A stretch of 63,314 nt of DNA from Phenylobacterium sp. (GCF_004299445.1 NZ_SCTC01000012.1:1-63314), one strand, 5' to 3'; shown: positions 1 through 9,460, counted from the first letter of the stretch. The notes: a model not told the origin generated them from the sequence alone. Numbers and translations are program-made.

Positions 1-2
1 CG

Positions 3-389
3 GGGCGACTCGCGATGATCCTCGCGGTGCTCGAGGCGCGGTGCGGCCTTGGGTTCGGGGACAAGGATGTCTATCTGAACGTCGCGGGGGGACTGCGCAT
101 CTCGGAGCCAGCCGCTGACCTCGCCGCCGCCGCCGCCCTCGCCTCCTCCGCCTTCGACGTGGCGCTGCCGCAGGATTGCGTCGTCTTCGGCGAGATCAGC
201 CTCTCGGGTGAGGTGCGCGCCGTGAGCCGCATGGATTCCCGCATGAAGGAGGCCGCCAAGCTGGGCTTCCGTCGCGCCTTCGGTCCGGCCGACAACGAGG
301 CGACCGGCGGACTGACCTTCACCGGCGTGGCCCGGCTGGCCGACGCCGTTCAGCGGATCCACGATGGGGACTGGGGCGGGAAGTCGTGA
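3..389 (+). CDS. radA: DNA repair protein RadA, C-terminal part
   Basis: C-terminal about 128 residues of RadA (Sms), a RecA-like ATPase that promotes branch migration during recombinational repair. The visible part is the Lon-protease-like domain; the stretches YLNVAGGLRISEPAADLA and VVFGEISLSGEVRAV are typical of it. The zinc finger and ATPase core lie left of the window. The reading frame is open to the first base, so the ATG at 15 is internal. The stop overlaps the GTG start of cvpA in a GTGA arrangement, which implies translational coupling. Confidence 0.93.
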   Translation, partial: GRLAMILAVLEARCGLGFGDKDVYLNVAGGLRISEPAADLAAAAALASSAFDVALPQDCVVFGEISLSGEVRAVSRMDSRMKEAAKLGFRRAFGPADNEATGGLTFTGVARLADAVQRIHDGDWGGKS

Positions 390-991
390 CGCAGTTCGAC
401 TTCATCGTGCTGGGCCTGCTGCTGATCTCCGCGGCGGTCGGCTTTGCGCGGGGCGCCGTACGCGAGGTGTTCGCGCTGGTGGCCCTGGTCGCCGCGGCGG
501 CCCTGGCGCTGTTCGGACTGCCGGTGTTCGGTCCTATGGTCCGTGAAGTGATCAAGCCGGGCTGGCTCGGAACGGCCGCGGCCCTGGTGCTGGTGTTCGG
601 CGTGGCCTTCGTGGCCCTGCGGCTTATCGGCGCGGCGATCGCTCGCCAGGTCCAGAACACCCAGATGCTGGGCTTCCTCGACCGCTCGCTGGGTCTGCTG
701 ATTGGCCTGGGGCGAGGCCTCATCGTGCTGGGCGCGCTTTTCCTCATGTTCACCGCCGCTACGCCCGAAGACCTCCGCCCGCGCTGGATAACGGGCGCCC
801 AGACCTGGCCGTTGGCCTCCAGCATGGGCGGCCTCATCCTCAAGCTGACGCCGCAAGGACTGGATTTCGCAGGGCGCCTGAAACCAGCGCTGGACCGCGC
901 TGTCGGTGAAGCGTCAGGTGACAGAACGACGACAGACAGGTACGAGGCGCGCGAACCCACAGCTGCCGACCGTCCGGAGCGATCCCGATGA
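386..991 (+). CDS. cvpA: CvpA family inner-membrane protein
   Basis: A 201-residue membrane protein of the CvpA (colicin V production) family, for which E. coli cvpA sits upstream of purF as here. Hydrophobic segments lie at about residues 5-22, 25-50, 62-85 and 105-125. The C-terminus is polar and poorly conserved. It starts with GTG inside the radA stop and ends in an ATGA overlap with purF. The molecular role of the family is not settled; links to purine metabolism, envelope stress and colicin V export come from enterobacteria. Confidence 0.9.
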   Translation: MTQFDFIVLGLLLISAAVGFARGAVREVFALVALVAAAALALFGLPVFGPMVREVIKPGWLGTAAALVLVFGVAFVALRLIGAAIARQVQNTQMLGFLDRSLGLLIGLGRGLIVLGALFLMFTAATPEDLRPRWITGAQTWPLASSMGGLILKLTPQGLDFAGRLKPALDRAVGEASGDRTTTDRYEAREPTAADRPERSR

Positions 992-2478
992 GCCAGGTGA
1001 ACGAGCGCTGGCGCCGACCAGCGCGCGATCCCGATGATGATTCCCCGCGCCTCGAATGCGGGGTGTTCGGGATCTATGACACCCCGGAAGCCTCCGGGAT
1101 CACGGCCCTGGGCCTGCATGCTTTGCAGCACAGGGGCCAGGAGGCTTGCGGCATCGCGTCGTTCGACGGCCAGCGGTACCATACCGAGCGCCACATGGGG
1201 TATGTGGGGGACGCCTTCGGCGGCGGGGACCTCAACAAGCGACTGCCCGGCCGCGTCGCCATCGGCCACACCCGCTACTCCACCGCCGGCGGCAGCTTCA
1301 TCCGCAATGTTCAGCCGATGTTCGCCGATCTTGAGGCGGGCGGCATCGCCCTGGCCCACAACGGCAACCTCACGAACTTCCACACACTGCGCGAGCAGCT
1401 GGTGCAGGAAGGCTCGATCTTTCAGTCCACCTCCGACTCCGAGGCGATCCTGCATCTGATCGCCCGCTCGCGGCGGCCGAAGTTCCTCGACCGTTTCACC
1501 GAGGCGCTTCAGCAGATCGAGGGCGGCTACGCCCTGGTCGCGATGACCAACAAGAAGCTGATCGGCGTCCGCGACCCGTTGGGCATCCGGCCGCTGGTGC
1601 TGGGCGACCTGAATGGCAAGGCCGTGTTCGCCTCCGAGACCTGCGCCCTGGACATGATCGGCGCCACCTTCGTCCGCGACGTCGAGCACGGCGAGATGGT
1701 CGTGGCCGACGACAAGGGCCTGCGCAGTTTCCGGCCGTTCCCGGCGCAACAGGCCCGTCCCTGCATTTTCGAGTACGTTTACTTCGCCCGCCCCGACTCG
1801 GTCGTGAATGGCCGCTCGGTCTACGAGGTCCGCAAGCGCATGGGCCGCCGACTGGCGCAGGAGACGCCCGCCGACGTCGACGTCGTCGTCCCGGTTCCCG
1901 ACTCGGGCGTGCCGGCGGCCCTCGGCTACGCTCAGGAGGCCGGTCTGCCCTTCGAGATGGGCATCATCCGCAACCACTATGTCGGCCGCACCTTCATCCA
2001 GCCCACTCAGGGCGAGCGCGAGCTGGGCGTGCGCATGAAGCTGGCCCCGAACCGCGCCGTGCTGGCGGGCAAGAAAGTGCTGCTGGTCGACGATTCGATC
2101 GTGCGCGGCACGAACTCGGTCCGCGTCGTGAAGATGGTCCGCGAGGCAGGCGCCGCCGAGGTTCACCTGCGTTCGGCCTCGCCGCCGATCCAGTGGCCCG
2201 ACTACTACGGCATCGACATGCCCGATCGTGAGAAGCTGCTGGCCGCCAATCACAGCGTCGAAGAGATCGCCAAGCTTCTGGACGTGGATTCGATGGGCTA
2301 CCTGTCGGTCGACGGGCTGTACTGGGCCATGGAGGCCGGCGAGCGCAACGCGGCCCACCCGCAGTTCACCGACCACTACTTCACCGGCGACTATCCGACC
2401 CGGCTGCTGGACAAGGAAATCGCTCAAGGCCGCAACGAGCTGGTCGAGCGACAGCTCTCGTTCCTGGTCGACGCGTGA
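988..2478 (+). CDS. purF: Amidophosphoribosyltransferase (PurF)
   Basis: Catalyses the first committed step of purine synthesis, PRPP plus glutamine to 5-phosphoribosylamine. At 496 residues it is full length. An N-terminal propeptide precedes the probable nucleophile Cys24 in LECGVFGIYD, which would be exposed by processing. The glutaminase motif is HALQHRGQEACG and the PRPP loop is VLLVDDSIVRGTNS. It resembles the B. subtilis type but keeps only one of the four cluster cysteines (CIFEYVYFARP); the equivalents of the other three read WPDYYG and AHPQFTDHYF. It should therefore lack the 4Fe-4S cluster. Confidence 0.97.
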   Translation: MSQVNERWRRPARDPDDDSPRLECGVFGIYDTPEASGITALGLHALQHRGQEACGIASFDGQRYHTERHMGYVGDAFGGGDLNKRLPGRVAIGHTRYSTAGGSFIRNVQPMFADLEAGGIALAHNGNLTNFHTLREQLVQEGSIFQSTSDSEAILHLIARSRRPKFLDRFTEALQQIEGGYALVAMTNKKLIGVRDPLGIRPLVLGDLNGKAVFASETCALDMIGATFVRDVEHGEMVVADDKGLRSFRPFPAQQARPCIFEYVYFARPDSVVNGRSVYEVRKRMGRRLAQETPADVDVVVPVPDSGVPAALGYAQEAGLPFEMGIIRNHYVGRTFIQPTQGERELGVRMKLAPNRAVLAGKKVLLVDDSIVRGTNSVRVVKMVREAGAAEVHLRSASPPIQWPDYYGIDMPDREKLLAANHSVEEIAKLLDVDSMGYLSVDGLYWAMEAGERNAAHPQFTDHYFTGDYPTRLLDKEIAQGRNELVERQLSFLVDA

Positions 2479-3470
2479 GCCTGATCGGGCGGATCAAGCC
2501 CGACTGGTATCTGATCTTCATCATCGGCGCCGGGGCCCTTGCCTCGGTCCTGCCGGCGCGCAGCGAAGCGGCCGTCTGGCTGGGCGGCTTGACCAAGGCG
2601 GCCATCGCGGTCGTGTTCTTCCTGCATGGCGCGCGGCTTTCGCGCGAGGCGGTGATCCGAGGGATCGTGCATTGGCGCCTGCATCTGACGATCCTGGCCG
2701 CCACCTTCGTCCTCTTCCCGGCGTTGACCGTCGGCATGACCCTGCTGCCAGCCTGGATCACGCCGCCGGAGCTGGCGGCCGGCCTGATCCTTCTGGGCTG
2801 CCTGCCATCCACCATCCAGAGCTCCATCGCCTTCGTGGGCATTGCCCGCGGTAATGTGGCCGCCGCCGTCGCCTCGGCCTCGGCCTCGAACCTCATCGGG
2901 GTGTTCCTGACGCCGCTACTGGCCGGGCTGCTGATGCACACCGAAGGCGCGGTGAACCCGGGCGCCTTCACGATCATCATCGTGCAACTGCTGGTCCCGT
3001 TCGCCCTGGGCCAGGCGGCGCGCCCGTGGGTGGGCGAGTTCGTCGCGCGCCGGAACAAGCAACTGGGCCTGCTGGATCGTGGCACCATCGTGCTGATCGT
3101 CTACGTCGCCTTCTCCAGCGCTGTCGTCGAGGGCGTGTGGAGCCGGCTGGGTGCGATGGACCTGGTTCGTCTGCTGGTGCTGTGCAGCGTGCTCCTTGCG
3201 GCCGTGCTGGCGATCACCGCGGTCGCGGCCCGGGCCCTCGGCTTCTCGAAGGAAGACCAGATCGCCATCGTCTTCTGCGGCTCGAAGAAGTCGCTGGCGA
3301 GCGGCGCGCCCATCGCGGCGGCCCTGCTCACGCCAGCGGTGGCGGGCGTGGCGATGATCCCGCTGATGGTCTTCCACCAGATCCAGCTGATGGCCTGCGC
3401 GGCGCTGGCTCAACGCTACGCCCAGAGGCCTGACACGCCCCCGCCTGACAATGGCGCCCAGACCGGCTAG
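2475..3470 (+). CDS. Bile acid:sodium symporter-like (SBF/YfeH) transporter
   Basis: A 331-residue integral membrane protein with nine to ten hydrophobic helices. It resembles the SBF-like branch of the bile acid/sodium symporter superfamily (E. coli YfeH). Family-like stretches are KAAIAVVFFLHGARLS near the N-terminus and LGCLPSTIQSSIAF in the crossover region. The substrate cannot be read from sequence. The start overlaps the purF stop by four bases (GTGA), so it is probably cotranscribed with purF. Confidence 0.85.
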   Translation: MSLIGRIKPDWYLIFIIGAGALASVLPARSEAAVWLGGLTKAAIAVVFFLHGARLSREAVIRGIVHWRLHLTILAATFVLFPALTVGMTLLPAWITPPELAAGLILLGCLPSTIQSSIAFVGIARGNVAAAVASASASNLIGVFLTPLLAGLLMHTEGAVNPGAFTIIIVQLLVPFALGQAARPWVGEFVARRNKQLGLLDRGTIVLIVYVAFSSAVVEGVWSRLGAMDLVRLLVLCSVLLAAVLAITAVAARALGFSKEDQIAIVFCGSKKSLASGAPIAAALLTPAVAGVAMIPLMVFHQIQLMACAALAQRYAQRPDTPPPDNGAQTG

Positions 3471-3482
3471 AGAGCCCGCCTC

Positions 3483-4229
3483 ATGTCTACGCCGCTCAAA
3501 GATCACATCGCCCTCGTCACCGGCGCCAGCCGGGGTATCGGACGCGCCGCCGCGCTCGCGCTGGCCCAGGCGGGCGCGCACGTCGTCGCCGTGGCCCGCA
3601 CCCAGGGCGCGCTCGAAGAGCTGGACGACGAGATCCGAACGCTCACCGGCGAGTCGGCCACCCTGGTTCCCATGGACATCGCCGCTGAAGGCGATGGCCT
3701 GGACCAGCTGGGCCTGGCCATCCACCAGCGGTTCGGCCGGCTGGACGTGCTGGTGCACGCCGCGGCGATGTTGGGCCCGATGACGCCTGTGTTCCATGTC
3801 GATCCGAAGCAGTGGGACCGGGTGGTCGCCGTGAACCTTACGGCGTCCTTCCGTCTGATCCGGTCGTGCGAGCCACTGCTGCGGGCCTCAGAGCGGCCCC
3901 GGGCCATCTTCCTGACCAGCGGGCGGGCGATCCGGCCGAAGGCGTTCTGGGGGCCCTACGGCGTGACCAAGGCAGGCCTGGAGCACCTGGTGCGGACCTG
4001 GGCCGACGAGCTGGAGCAGACCAAGGTCCGCGCTGTGCTGCTGGACCCCAGCGTGATGCGCACCCGGATGCGGGCCGAAGCCATGCCGGGCGAGGATCCG
4101 ACCGCCCTGCCCGATCCTTCAGAGATCGGACCGCTGATCGTCGAGCTGGCCCAGGCCGACCTGGGGCTGCCGAGCGCTAGCGTGGTTTTCGAGAACTGGA
4201 AGCAGGCCGGGACGCTCGCTTCGGCTTGA
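3483..4229 (+). CDS. SDR family NAD(P)-dependent oxidoreductase
   Basis: A 248-residue classical short-chain dehydrogenase. The cofactor-binding glycine motif is [10 protein letters not shown] and the catalytic Tyr and Lys sit in [10 protein letters not shown]. The segment [11 protein letters not shown] stands in for the usual NNAG stretch, so the motif is slightly degenerate. The closest well-known layout is the YciK-type oxidoreductase of Gram-negative bacteria; the substrate is unknown. It starts 12 bases after the transporter gene. Its 3' end overlaps the convergent der gene by 53 bases. Confidence 0.85.
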   Translation: MSTPLKDHIALVTGASRGIGRAAALALAQAGAHVVAVARTQGALEELDDEIRTLTGESATLVPMDIAAEGDGLDQLGLAIHQRFGRLDVLVHAAAMLGPMTPVFHVDPKQWDRVVAVNLTASFRLIRSCEPLLRASERPRAIFLTSGRAIRPKAFWGPYGVTKAGLEHLVRTWADELEQTKVRAVLLDPSVMRTRMRAEAMPGEDPTALPDPSEIGPLIVELAQADLGLPSASVVFENWKQAGTLASA

Positions 4230-5757
4230 CGCCGGGGCGCAGCAGCTTGGCGGCGCGGCCACGCGGCGCCCCGTCCTTCACCTTCCGCGGCTTCTTGGGC
4301 CCCTTGGCCTTGCCCTCGGCGCCGGCGCGCGCCTTCTCGGCGGCCTCCTTGCGGGCCTTGGCGACCATGCCGGTCTTGCGCGAGGTGGGCGCGGTCTTGG
4401 CCGGCCCGGGACCGCTCTTGGCCTCGCCCTCGGCGTAGGGGTTCTTGTTCGAGCGCACGGTCAGGCGGATCGGCACGCCCGGCAGGTCGAAGCTCTCGCG
4501 GATCGAGTTGATCAGATAGCGGCGATAGTGGTCGGGCAGCTGGTCGGCCCGGCTGGCGAACAGCACGAACGTGGGCGGGCGGGCCTTGATCTGCGCCATG
4601 TACTTGGGCTTCACGCGGCGACCGTTGACGGCCGGCGGCGGGTGGCGTTCGGTGGCCATGCGCAGCCAGTCGTTGAGGTCGCGCGTCTTGACCTTGGTCG
4701 CCCAGTCGCCGTGCGCCTTGATCACCGCGGGCATCAGGCGGTCGAGACCGCGGCCGGTCTCGGCGGAGAGCGCCACCACGGGCGAGCCCTTCACCTGCGG
4801 CAGCAGCCGGGTCGCTTCCTCGATGAACTCGGCCAGCTTGGCGCCGGGGTCCTCCACCAGGTCCCACTTGGCCAGGCAGAACACCAGGGCGCGACCTTCG
4901 CGTTCGACCAGGTCGGCGATCTGCAGGTCCTGGATCTCGAACGGATGGGTCGCGTCCATCACCAGGATCACCACCTCGGCGAAGGTGATCGCGCGGATGG
5001 AGTCATGCGTGGAGAGTTTCTCCAGCTTTTCCTGAACCCTGGCCTTGCGTCTTAACCCGGCGGTGTCGACCAGTCGGATGGCGCGATCGTCCCAGGTCCA
5101 GTCCACGGGGATGGCGTCACGGGTGATCCCGGCCTCGGGGCCCACCAGCAGCCGGTCCTCCCCGATGAGGGCGTTGACCAGCGTAGACTTGCCCGCGTTC
5201 GGTCGCCCGACGATGGCGATGCTGATCGGCTTGTCGGCGGCGTCCGCCTCGTCGTCCTCGTCCTCGACCGCATAGACGGCGACCGCGGCGTAGAGATCGG
5301 CCATGCCCTCGCCGTGCTCGGCCGAGATAGGGATAGGCTCGCCCAGGCCCAGACCGAAGGCCTCGAGCACGCCGCTCTCGGAGGCCTTGCTTTCGGACTT
5401 GTTGGCGGCGAGCACGACGGGCTTGCCCTTGCGGCGCAGAACGTCCGCGAAGATCTCGTCGGCCGGCGTCACGCCCTCGCGGGCGTCGACCACGAAGATC
5501 GAGATGTCGGCCTCGTCGACCGCGAGCTCGGTCTGGGCGCGCATGCGCGCTTCCAGGCTTTCGTCGGTGACGTCCTCGAAGCCGGCGGTGTCGATCAGAT
5601 CCAGATCGAGGTCGCCGAGACGGCCCGTCCCGAAGCGGCGGTCACGGGTCACCCCCGGCTGGTCATCGACGATGGCGAGCTTCTTGCCCGCCAGCCGGTT
5701 GAACAGCGTGGATTTTCCGACATTCGGTCGCCCGACGATCGCGATCTTAAGCGCCAT
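4177..5757 (-). CDS. der: Ribosome-associated GTPase Der (EngA)
   Basis: Essential GTPase for 50S subunit maturation. It has tandem G domains with P-loops GRPNVGKST near residue 8 and GRPNAGKST near residue 185, both with DxxG (DTAG) and NKxD-like motifs, followed by the KH-like domain. It is 526 residues, longer than the E. coli protein, because of an Ala/Lys/Arg/Pro-rich basic tail after about residue 440. It lies 21 bases downstream of bamB on the same strand, an arrangement shared by many Proteobacteria. Confidence 0.96.
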   Translation of the reverse strand: MALKIAIVGRPNVGKSTLFNRLAGKKLAIVDDQPGVTRDRRFGTGRLGDLDLDLIDTAGFEDVTDESLEARMRAQTELAVDEADISIFVVDAREGVTPADEIFADVLRRKGKPVVLAANKSESKASESGVLEAFGLGLGEPIPISAEHGEGMADLYAAVAVYAVEDEDDEADAADKPISIAIVGRPNAGKSTLVNALIGEDRLLVGPEAGITRDAIPVDWTWDDRAIRLVDTAGLRRKARVQEKLEKLSTHDSIRAITFAEVVILVMDATHPFEIQDLQIADLVEREGRALVFCLAKWDLVEDPGAKLAEFIEEATRLLPQVKGSPVVALSAETGRGLDRLMPAVIKAHGDWATKVKTRDLNDWLRMATERHPPPAVNGRRVKPKYMAQIKARPPTFVLFASRADQLPDHYRRYLINSIRESFDLPGVPIRLTVRSNKNPYAEGEAKSGPGPAKTAPTSRKTGMVAKARKEAAEKARAGAEGKAKGPKKPRKVKDGAPRGRAAKLLRPGVKPKRASRPASSSRKPR

Positions 5758-5778
5758 GGGCCCCTTGTAGCGTCCTGA

Positions 5779-7167
5779 TCAGCGAATCGCGATCAGGTCC
5801 GCCTCCTGCGTGATCACATAGACCATGTCGCCCATCGCGATCGGGGCGATGGTCGAAGCGCCCTTCAGGCTGAGGCGCTTAATGACCTCTCCGGTCTTGG
5901 CGTTCAGGGCGACCAGTTCACCGGTCTGGCCGACGATCAGCAGGCGCTCGCCGGCCAGCAGTGGGCTGGACCAGATCGGCCGGTTCTGCTTCTGGCCGCC
6001 AAGTCCGAAGACCCCGCCCTTCTTCTTCGCCTTGAAGCCCTGGTTGAGGTTCTTCATCCAGTAGATCTGGCCGCTTTCACGGCTGGCGCAGATCACCTCG
6101 CCGTTCTTCGAGACCACATAGACCACATCGCCTGCGGGCAGCGGCGCGGTGACGCCCACCACCGGAAGGCTCCAGCGCGCCTGGCCGGTCCGCAGGTCGG
6201 TGGCGGCGAAGACGCCCGAGTGGCTGACAGCGAAGACGTCGCCCTGGTAGATCACCGGGCGGCCCGGGATGTCGCGGATCTCGGACAGCGCGCTGGTGCG
6301 GCTGGCCCGCGACAGGGCCTCGTTCCAGAGATCGTTACCGTTGGAGGCGCGCAGGGCCACCAGCTCGCCCGATCCGAAAGCGGCGACCACCGTGTCGCCC
6401 GACACCGCCGGGCTCGAGGCCGACAGGATGCGGGCCGATTCCGACAGGGCCTGATAGGTCCACGACGGCGCGCCGGTGGCGGCGTCGAAGGTCAGGAGCG
6501 TGTTGTCCAGCGCGACCGCGAACACCCGGCCGCCCGAGACGGTGGGCGCGCCATGGATGGCCTCGCTGGTCTTGGTGCGCCAGCCAACCGCGCCGGTCTT
6601 GGCGTCGATCTGGAGCACCTGGCGGTGGCCCGAGACCGCATAAATCTTGCCGTCGGCGAAGGCGATGCCGCCGCCGAAGCCTAGCTTGTCGCGCTTGTTG
6701 TCGCCGGGGTTGGTGCCCGTGCGCCAGACCTGCGAGCCCGAGCGGGCGTCCATGGCGACGACACGGCCGTCGGCGTCCATTGCGAACACCTTGCCGTCAG
6801 CGGCGATCGGCGGCGCGGTGACGTAGCGACCCCGCTTGTTGGCCTGGCCGAAGTTCTTGCGCCACGCGATGTCCAGGTTCGGCGCGGCGTCCACCGCGCC
6901 CACCGACTGTTCGGGCGAGCCGCCCGGTAGCGGCCACGCATCGAGCTTCACCGGCGTCGGCAGGGCGAAATCGACGCCCTTTAGCGCTTCCGCCGGCTCC
7001 AGGACCTGGTCGGCGGCGATGATCGAGATGCGCTGGCCCTCGCCGGCCAGCTCGGCCGGGGTGTCATCTTTCTTGTCGAAGGGATTGAGCCGGCTGACGG
7101 TCGAGCAGCCGGCCATGCCCAGCGCGGCCACCGCGACGGCGGCCAGGATCGTGTTGCGGCGGATCAT
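5779..7167 (-). CDS. bamB: Outer-membrane assembly lipoprotein BamB (PQQ-like beta-propeller)
   Basis: A 462-residue beta-propeller lipoprotein. It has a signal peptide with a lipobox at MAGC (Cys21), then repeated PQQ-like blades such as DGRVVAMDARSGSQVWR and DLRTGQARWSLPV. BamB is the accessory lipoprotein of the BAM complex that inserts beta-barrels into the outer membrane. I chose the ATG at 7167 because it overlaps the upstream stop (ATGA) and begins a proper lipoprotein signal; the open frame upstream of it is low-complexity shadow. The position between a YfgM-like gene and der matches the conserved yfgM-bamB-der order. Confidence 0.93.
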   Translation of the reverse strand: MIRRNTILAAVAVAALGMAGCSTVSRLNPFDKKDDTPAELAGEGQRISIIAADQVLEPAEALKGVDFALPTPVKLDAWPLPGGSPEQSVGAVDAAPNLDIAWRKNFGQANKRGRYVTAPPIAADGKVFAMDADGRVVAMDARSGSQVWRTGTNPGDNKRDKLGFGGGIAFADGKIYAVSGHRQVLQIDAKTGAVGWRTKTSEAIHGAPTVSGGRVFAVALDNTLLTFDAATGAPSWTYQALSESARILSASSPAVSGDTVVAAFGSGELVALRASNGNDLWNEALSRASRTSALSEIRDIPGRPVIYQGDVFAVSHSGVFAATDLRTGQARWSLPVVGVTAPLPAGDVVYVVSKNGEVICASRESGQIYWMKNLNQGFKAKKKGGVFGLGGQKQNRPIWSSPLLAGERLLIVGQTGELVALNAKTGEVIKRLSLKGASTIAPIAMGDMVYVITQEADLIAIR

Positions 7168-7940
7168 TGGGGCGCGCCCGCCTCGGGTTGCGGCCCGGCG
7201 GGGCCCGGAGGCGGCCCGAGCAAGGTCGACGGGTCCATCGGCATCTGGGGCGGCAGCGCGATGGCGTTGCTGACCACACTGGCGAGTTGCTTGGCCGAGC
7301 CGGAGTCGATCAGGGCGATCGCCGCCTGGGCGCGGGCCTGGGCCCCCTGGGCCGCGTCGAGCGACTGCGAGATCAGCACGAAGTCGCCGCGGGCGCCGGC
7401 GGTGTCGCCTGCGCGCAGCTTCACGAAGGCCAGCGCTTCCCGCGCCTGGACCCGATACGGACGACCTTCTTCCATCAGCGGCTTCAAGCGCCCCTCCAGC
7501 TCGGTACGAGGAGCCGTGTCGAGGAGCGCCAAGGCGGATTTGAGGCGCGCGGCGTCGCCGATCACCGGATCGGAAGCGGCCTTGGCCGCTTCGTCCAGGA
7601 GTTTCACGCCCTCGGCGGTCTTCTTGGCGTCGAACTCGTACGCCGCCAAGTGCATCATCGAGAGCGCCTTGTAGGACGAAGCCTGCGACTTGGAGATCTC
7701 GGTCCACAGCTTGCGGGCGCCGTCGCGGTCGCCCTGACCGAACGATTCCATGGCCGCGGCGTACTGCTCGGACGCCTTGTTGGTCTGGCTGGTGCTCCAG
7801 CTGTCGTAGCCCCAGTAGCCCAGGAACGCCAAAAGCACGGCCGCGGTGAGCCCCCCGGCCCAGGGCAGCGCCTTGAGGGCGAGCTGCTTGTAGCGGTCGG
7901 AGCGAAGCTGCTCTTCGACCTCTTCGAATAGATCGGTCAC
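7164..7940 (-). CDS. YfgM-like tetratricopeptide membrane protein
   Basis: A protein of about 258 residues with a cytoplasmic N-terminus, one membrane helix at about residues 28-48 (PWAGGLTAAVLLAFLGYWGY) and a periplasmic TPR-like domain, ending in a Pro-rich tail. YfgM proteins associate with the SecYEG translocon and periplasmic chaperones and are usually encoded beside bamB. I prefer the GTG at 7940 because GGAG lies nine bases upstream; the frame could also open at a TTG at 7964. The stop overlaps the bamB start. Confidence 0.86.
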   Translation of the reverse strand: MTDLFEEVEEQLRSDRYKQLALKALPWAGGLTAAVLLAFLGYWGYDSWSTSQTNKASEQYAAAMESFGQGDRDGARKLWTEISKSQASSYKALSMMHLAAYEFDAKKTAEGVKLLDEAAKAASDPVIGDAARLKSALALLDTAPRTELEGRLKPLMEEGRPYRVQAREALAFVKLRAGDTAGARGDFVLISQSLDAAQGAQARAQAAIALIDSGSAKQLASVVSNAIALPPQMPMDPSTLLGPPPGPAGPQPEAGAPQ

Positions 7941-8277
7941 GTACGGGGGCTCCGGGCGGCGCAAAGTCTCAAAACGAGGGGCGGAACCTATAGTGCGCGC
8001 CGCCCTGCCTCAAGCCTGCGAGCCGTGGAGCCGCAGGGGCGGTCACTTAGGGCGTGCGAAAAAGGTTCGAAGCGGGGGTTGAACCCCGGAAAACACGGAA
8101 AGGGCTGGGCGGGCGAGGCCGTGCGCGCCGCAGGCGCCGTCATCCTTCAACCACGAACCACACGAACCACACGAACCACACGAACATGCGGCGGCGCGCT
8201 CGGAGGTCGACCTGGAGCGTTCGTGTGGTTCGTGTGGTTCGTGGACAATCCAGAGGGCGCTTCGCGCGGGTGGCGCG
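7941..8277. other. Intergenic region, no gene seen
   Basis: These 337 bases separate the start of the YfgM-like gene from the end of the hypothetical gene to its right. I see no credible coding sequence. The left part should hold the promoter of the yfgM-bamB-der operon. The centre carries a repeat-built hairpin described separately, preceded by a small palindrome gggttgaacccc at about 8077. Confidence 0.6.
8151..8244. repeat. Inverted repeat built from 9-bp tandem units
   Basis: The left arm, 8151-8185, is a run of 9-bp units of the form cgaaccaca. The right arm, 8219-8244, is the reverse complement form gttcgtgtg. Up to 26 bp pair perfectly, in either of two registers, around a loop of roughly 33 bases. 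No T-run follows on either strand, so a simple intrinsic terminator is unlikely. It could be a dispersed palindromic element or a structured transcript end. Confidence 0.85.
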
Positions 8278-8931
8278 TCAGCCGGAGGGGCGCCAGGGCG
8301 GTTTCGAGGGACGCGCCGGGGTGAGATCCGGGGCCGTCGCGTGCAGGCCGGCGGTGAAGGCGCGGGCGGCGGCGTTGGCGGCGGCGACGTCTTCGGGTGT
8401 GGAGGGTTCGGGGTCGGGGAAGAAGGTGGGCGCCGGCAGATCTCGCCAGCGTTGGGCATAGTCGTCGGGGAGGCCCAAGGCCTTGCAGACGCGGCGGATG
8501 ACGGTGTCCACGTCGTCCACGATCCAGTCGGGCTTTTCGTTCCAGTCGTCCACTTCGCGGTCGAAGCGGTGGCACCAGTCGGTGTGCAGCGCCTCATCGC
8601 CATCGGCGGCGGCGGAGATCACGCGCTCGACGGCGTCCTGCACCTGCGCGGTGCGCTCATCGATGGCCTGCTCGTGGAGGTCTTGTGCGGAACGGCGCGG
8701 CGCCTCGCGTTCGGTCTTCGCGCGGTCGGCCCTCAGCTTGCTGAGGAGCGCCAGCGTCTGGCGGAGCGAACGGGTCAGGCGGGTGTAGGCGCGGGCCAGG
8801 TCGGAGAGTTCGGCCGTGTCTTCGGTGGCGAGCGCCTTCTGCTGCACGTGGCGGGCGAAGGCGAAGTCCATGCGGGCCGTCTGGGCCAGCAGCTGGTCCT
8901 CTTCGAAGATGTCGGGCGCGGGCTCGGACAT
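8278..8931 (-). CDS. Conserved hypothetical protein
   Basis: A 217-residue soluble acidic protein that I do not recognise as a named family. The N-terminal half is strongly helical and charged (ARAYTRLTRSLRQTLALLSK). The middle holds DWCHRFDREVDDWNEKPDW, and the C-terminus is Ala/Pro-rich. The codon pattern matches the neighbours, and the ATG at 8931 gives the full frame though no strong ribosome binding site precedes it. Function unknown. Confidence 0.7.
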   Translation of the reverse strand: MSEPAPDIFEEDQLLAQTARMDFAFARHVQQKALATEDTAELSDLARAYTRLTRSLRQTLALLSKLRADRAKTEREAPRRSAQDLHEQAIDERTAQVQDAVERVISAAADGDEALHTDWCHRFDREVDDWNEKPDWIVDDVDTVIRRVCKALGLPDDYAQRWRDLPAPTFFPDPEPSTPEDVAAANAAARAFTAGLHATAPDLTPARPSKPPWRPSG

Positions 8932-8999
8932 GATCGCGAGTGGAACATGGGGGTACGACAGAAACGGTCGTAGAAGCGCTTTTCGTTCCCAATTTTATG

Positions 9000-9134
9000 G
9001 AACGTCATGGCCGGGACAGGCCCGGCCACCCAGAAGCGCCGACGTTTCCGGAAGAGCGCGGGCGGAAGAGTCGGGGCGCCTTGCTGCCAACGCCTCGTAT
9101 CTGGGTGGCCGGGACAGGCCCGGCCATGACGTTC
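9000..9134. repeat. Pair of REP-like palindromes in inverted orientation
   Basis: Two 34-bp copies lie at 9000-9033 and 9101-9134. Each contains the near-palindrome ggccgggacaggcccggcc flanked on one side by gaacgtcat and on the other by acccag, and the copies face each other. The flanks are exact reverse complements. A related palindrome occurs at 50438-50474. This fits a dispersed extragenic palindromic family. Confidence 0.8.
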
Positions 9135-9163
9135 AGGAGGGATGGCGGGTGCGGGAGGGGCAG

Positions 9164-9454
9164 CTACCCCTTCGGCAGTTCGCGGATTTCGACGGTGCCG
9201 CCGGCTTCGTAGACCGGGTTGCCCTGCAACAGTTCGCGCGCGTCGGCCAGGGTGGCGGCGGTGATGCGGATGAAGCCCGAGATGTGGGCCGTGGGCTCGG
9301 GGGCGTCGCCCGACTTCTTCACGCAGCAGCCCTGGCCGATCGAGCTGCCGCCCTGGAAGACGCCGGCTTCGCGCAGGCGCGACAGGTACGGGTCCCAGTC
9401 CAGGCCGTCGCCGCCCGCCGCGTCGTCATGATGGAGGAAGATGAAATCCCGCAT
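9164..9454 (-). CDS. YCII-related (YciI-like) domain protein
   Basis: A 96-residue protein beginning MRDFIFLHHDD, with the ferredoxin-like dimeric alpha/beta fold expected of YCII-related proteins and the typical C-terminal stretch GGTVEIRELP. Relatives in Caulobacterales often sit near ECF sigma factors, but none is seen here. It follows the NifU-like gene by six bases and is probably in the same operon. Enzymatic role unknown. Confidence 0.8.
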   Translation of the reverse strand: MRDFIFLHHDDAAGGDGLDWDPYLSRLREAGVFQGGSSIGQGCCVKKSGDAPEPTAHISGFIRITAATLADARELLQGNPVYEAGGTVEIRELPKG

Positions 9455-9460
9455 GCCCGT

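Noticed and set aside
319..2427. Very long open frame antisense to cvpA/purF
   Set aside because: High-GC shadow; low-complexity protein and fully overlapped by purF with strong motifs.
8060..8100. tRNA T-loop-like string ggttcgaa
   Set aside because: No acceptor stem, anticodon arm or CCA end can be formed around it.
8151..8244. CRISPR-like array
   Set aside because: The repeats are 9 bp, contiguous and inverted, with no spacers or cas genes.
8025..8324. 99-codon open frame across the repeat hairpin
   Set aside because: Its sequence is dominated by Thr-Arg repeats from the 9-bp units; not a credible protein.
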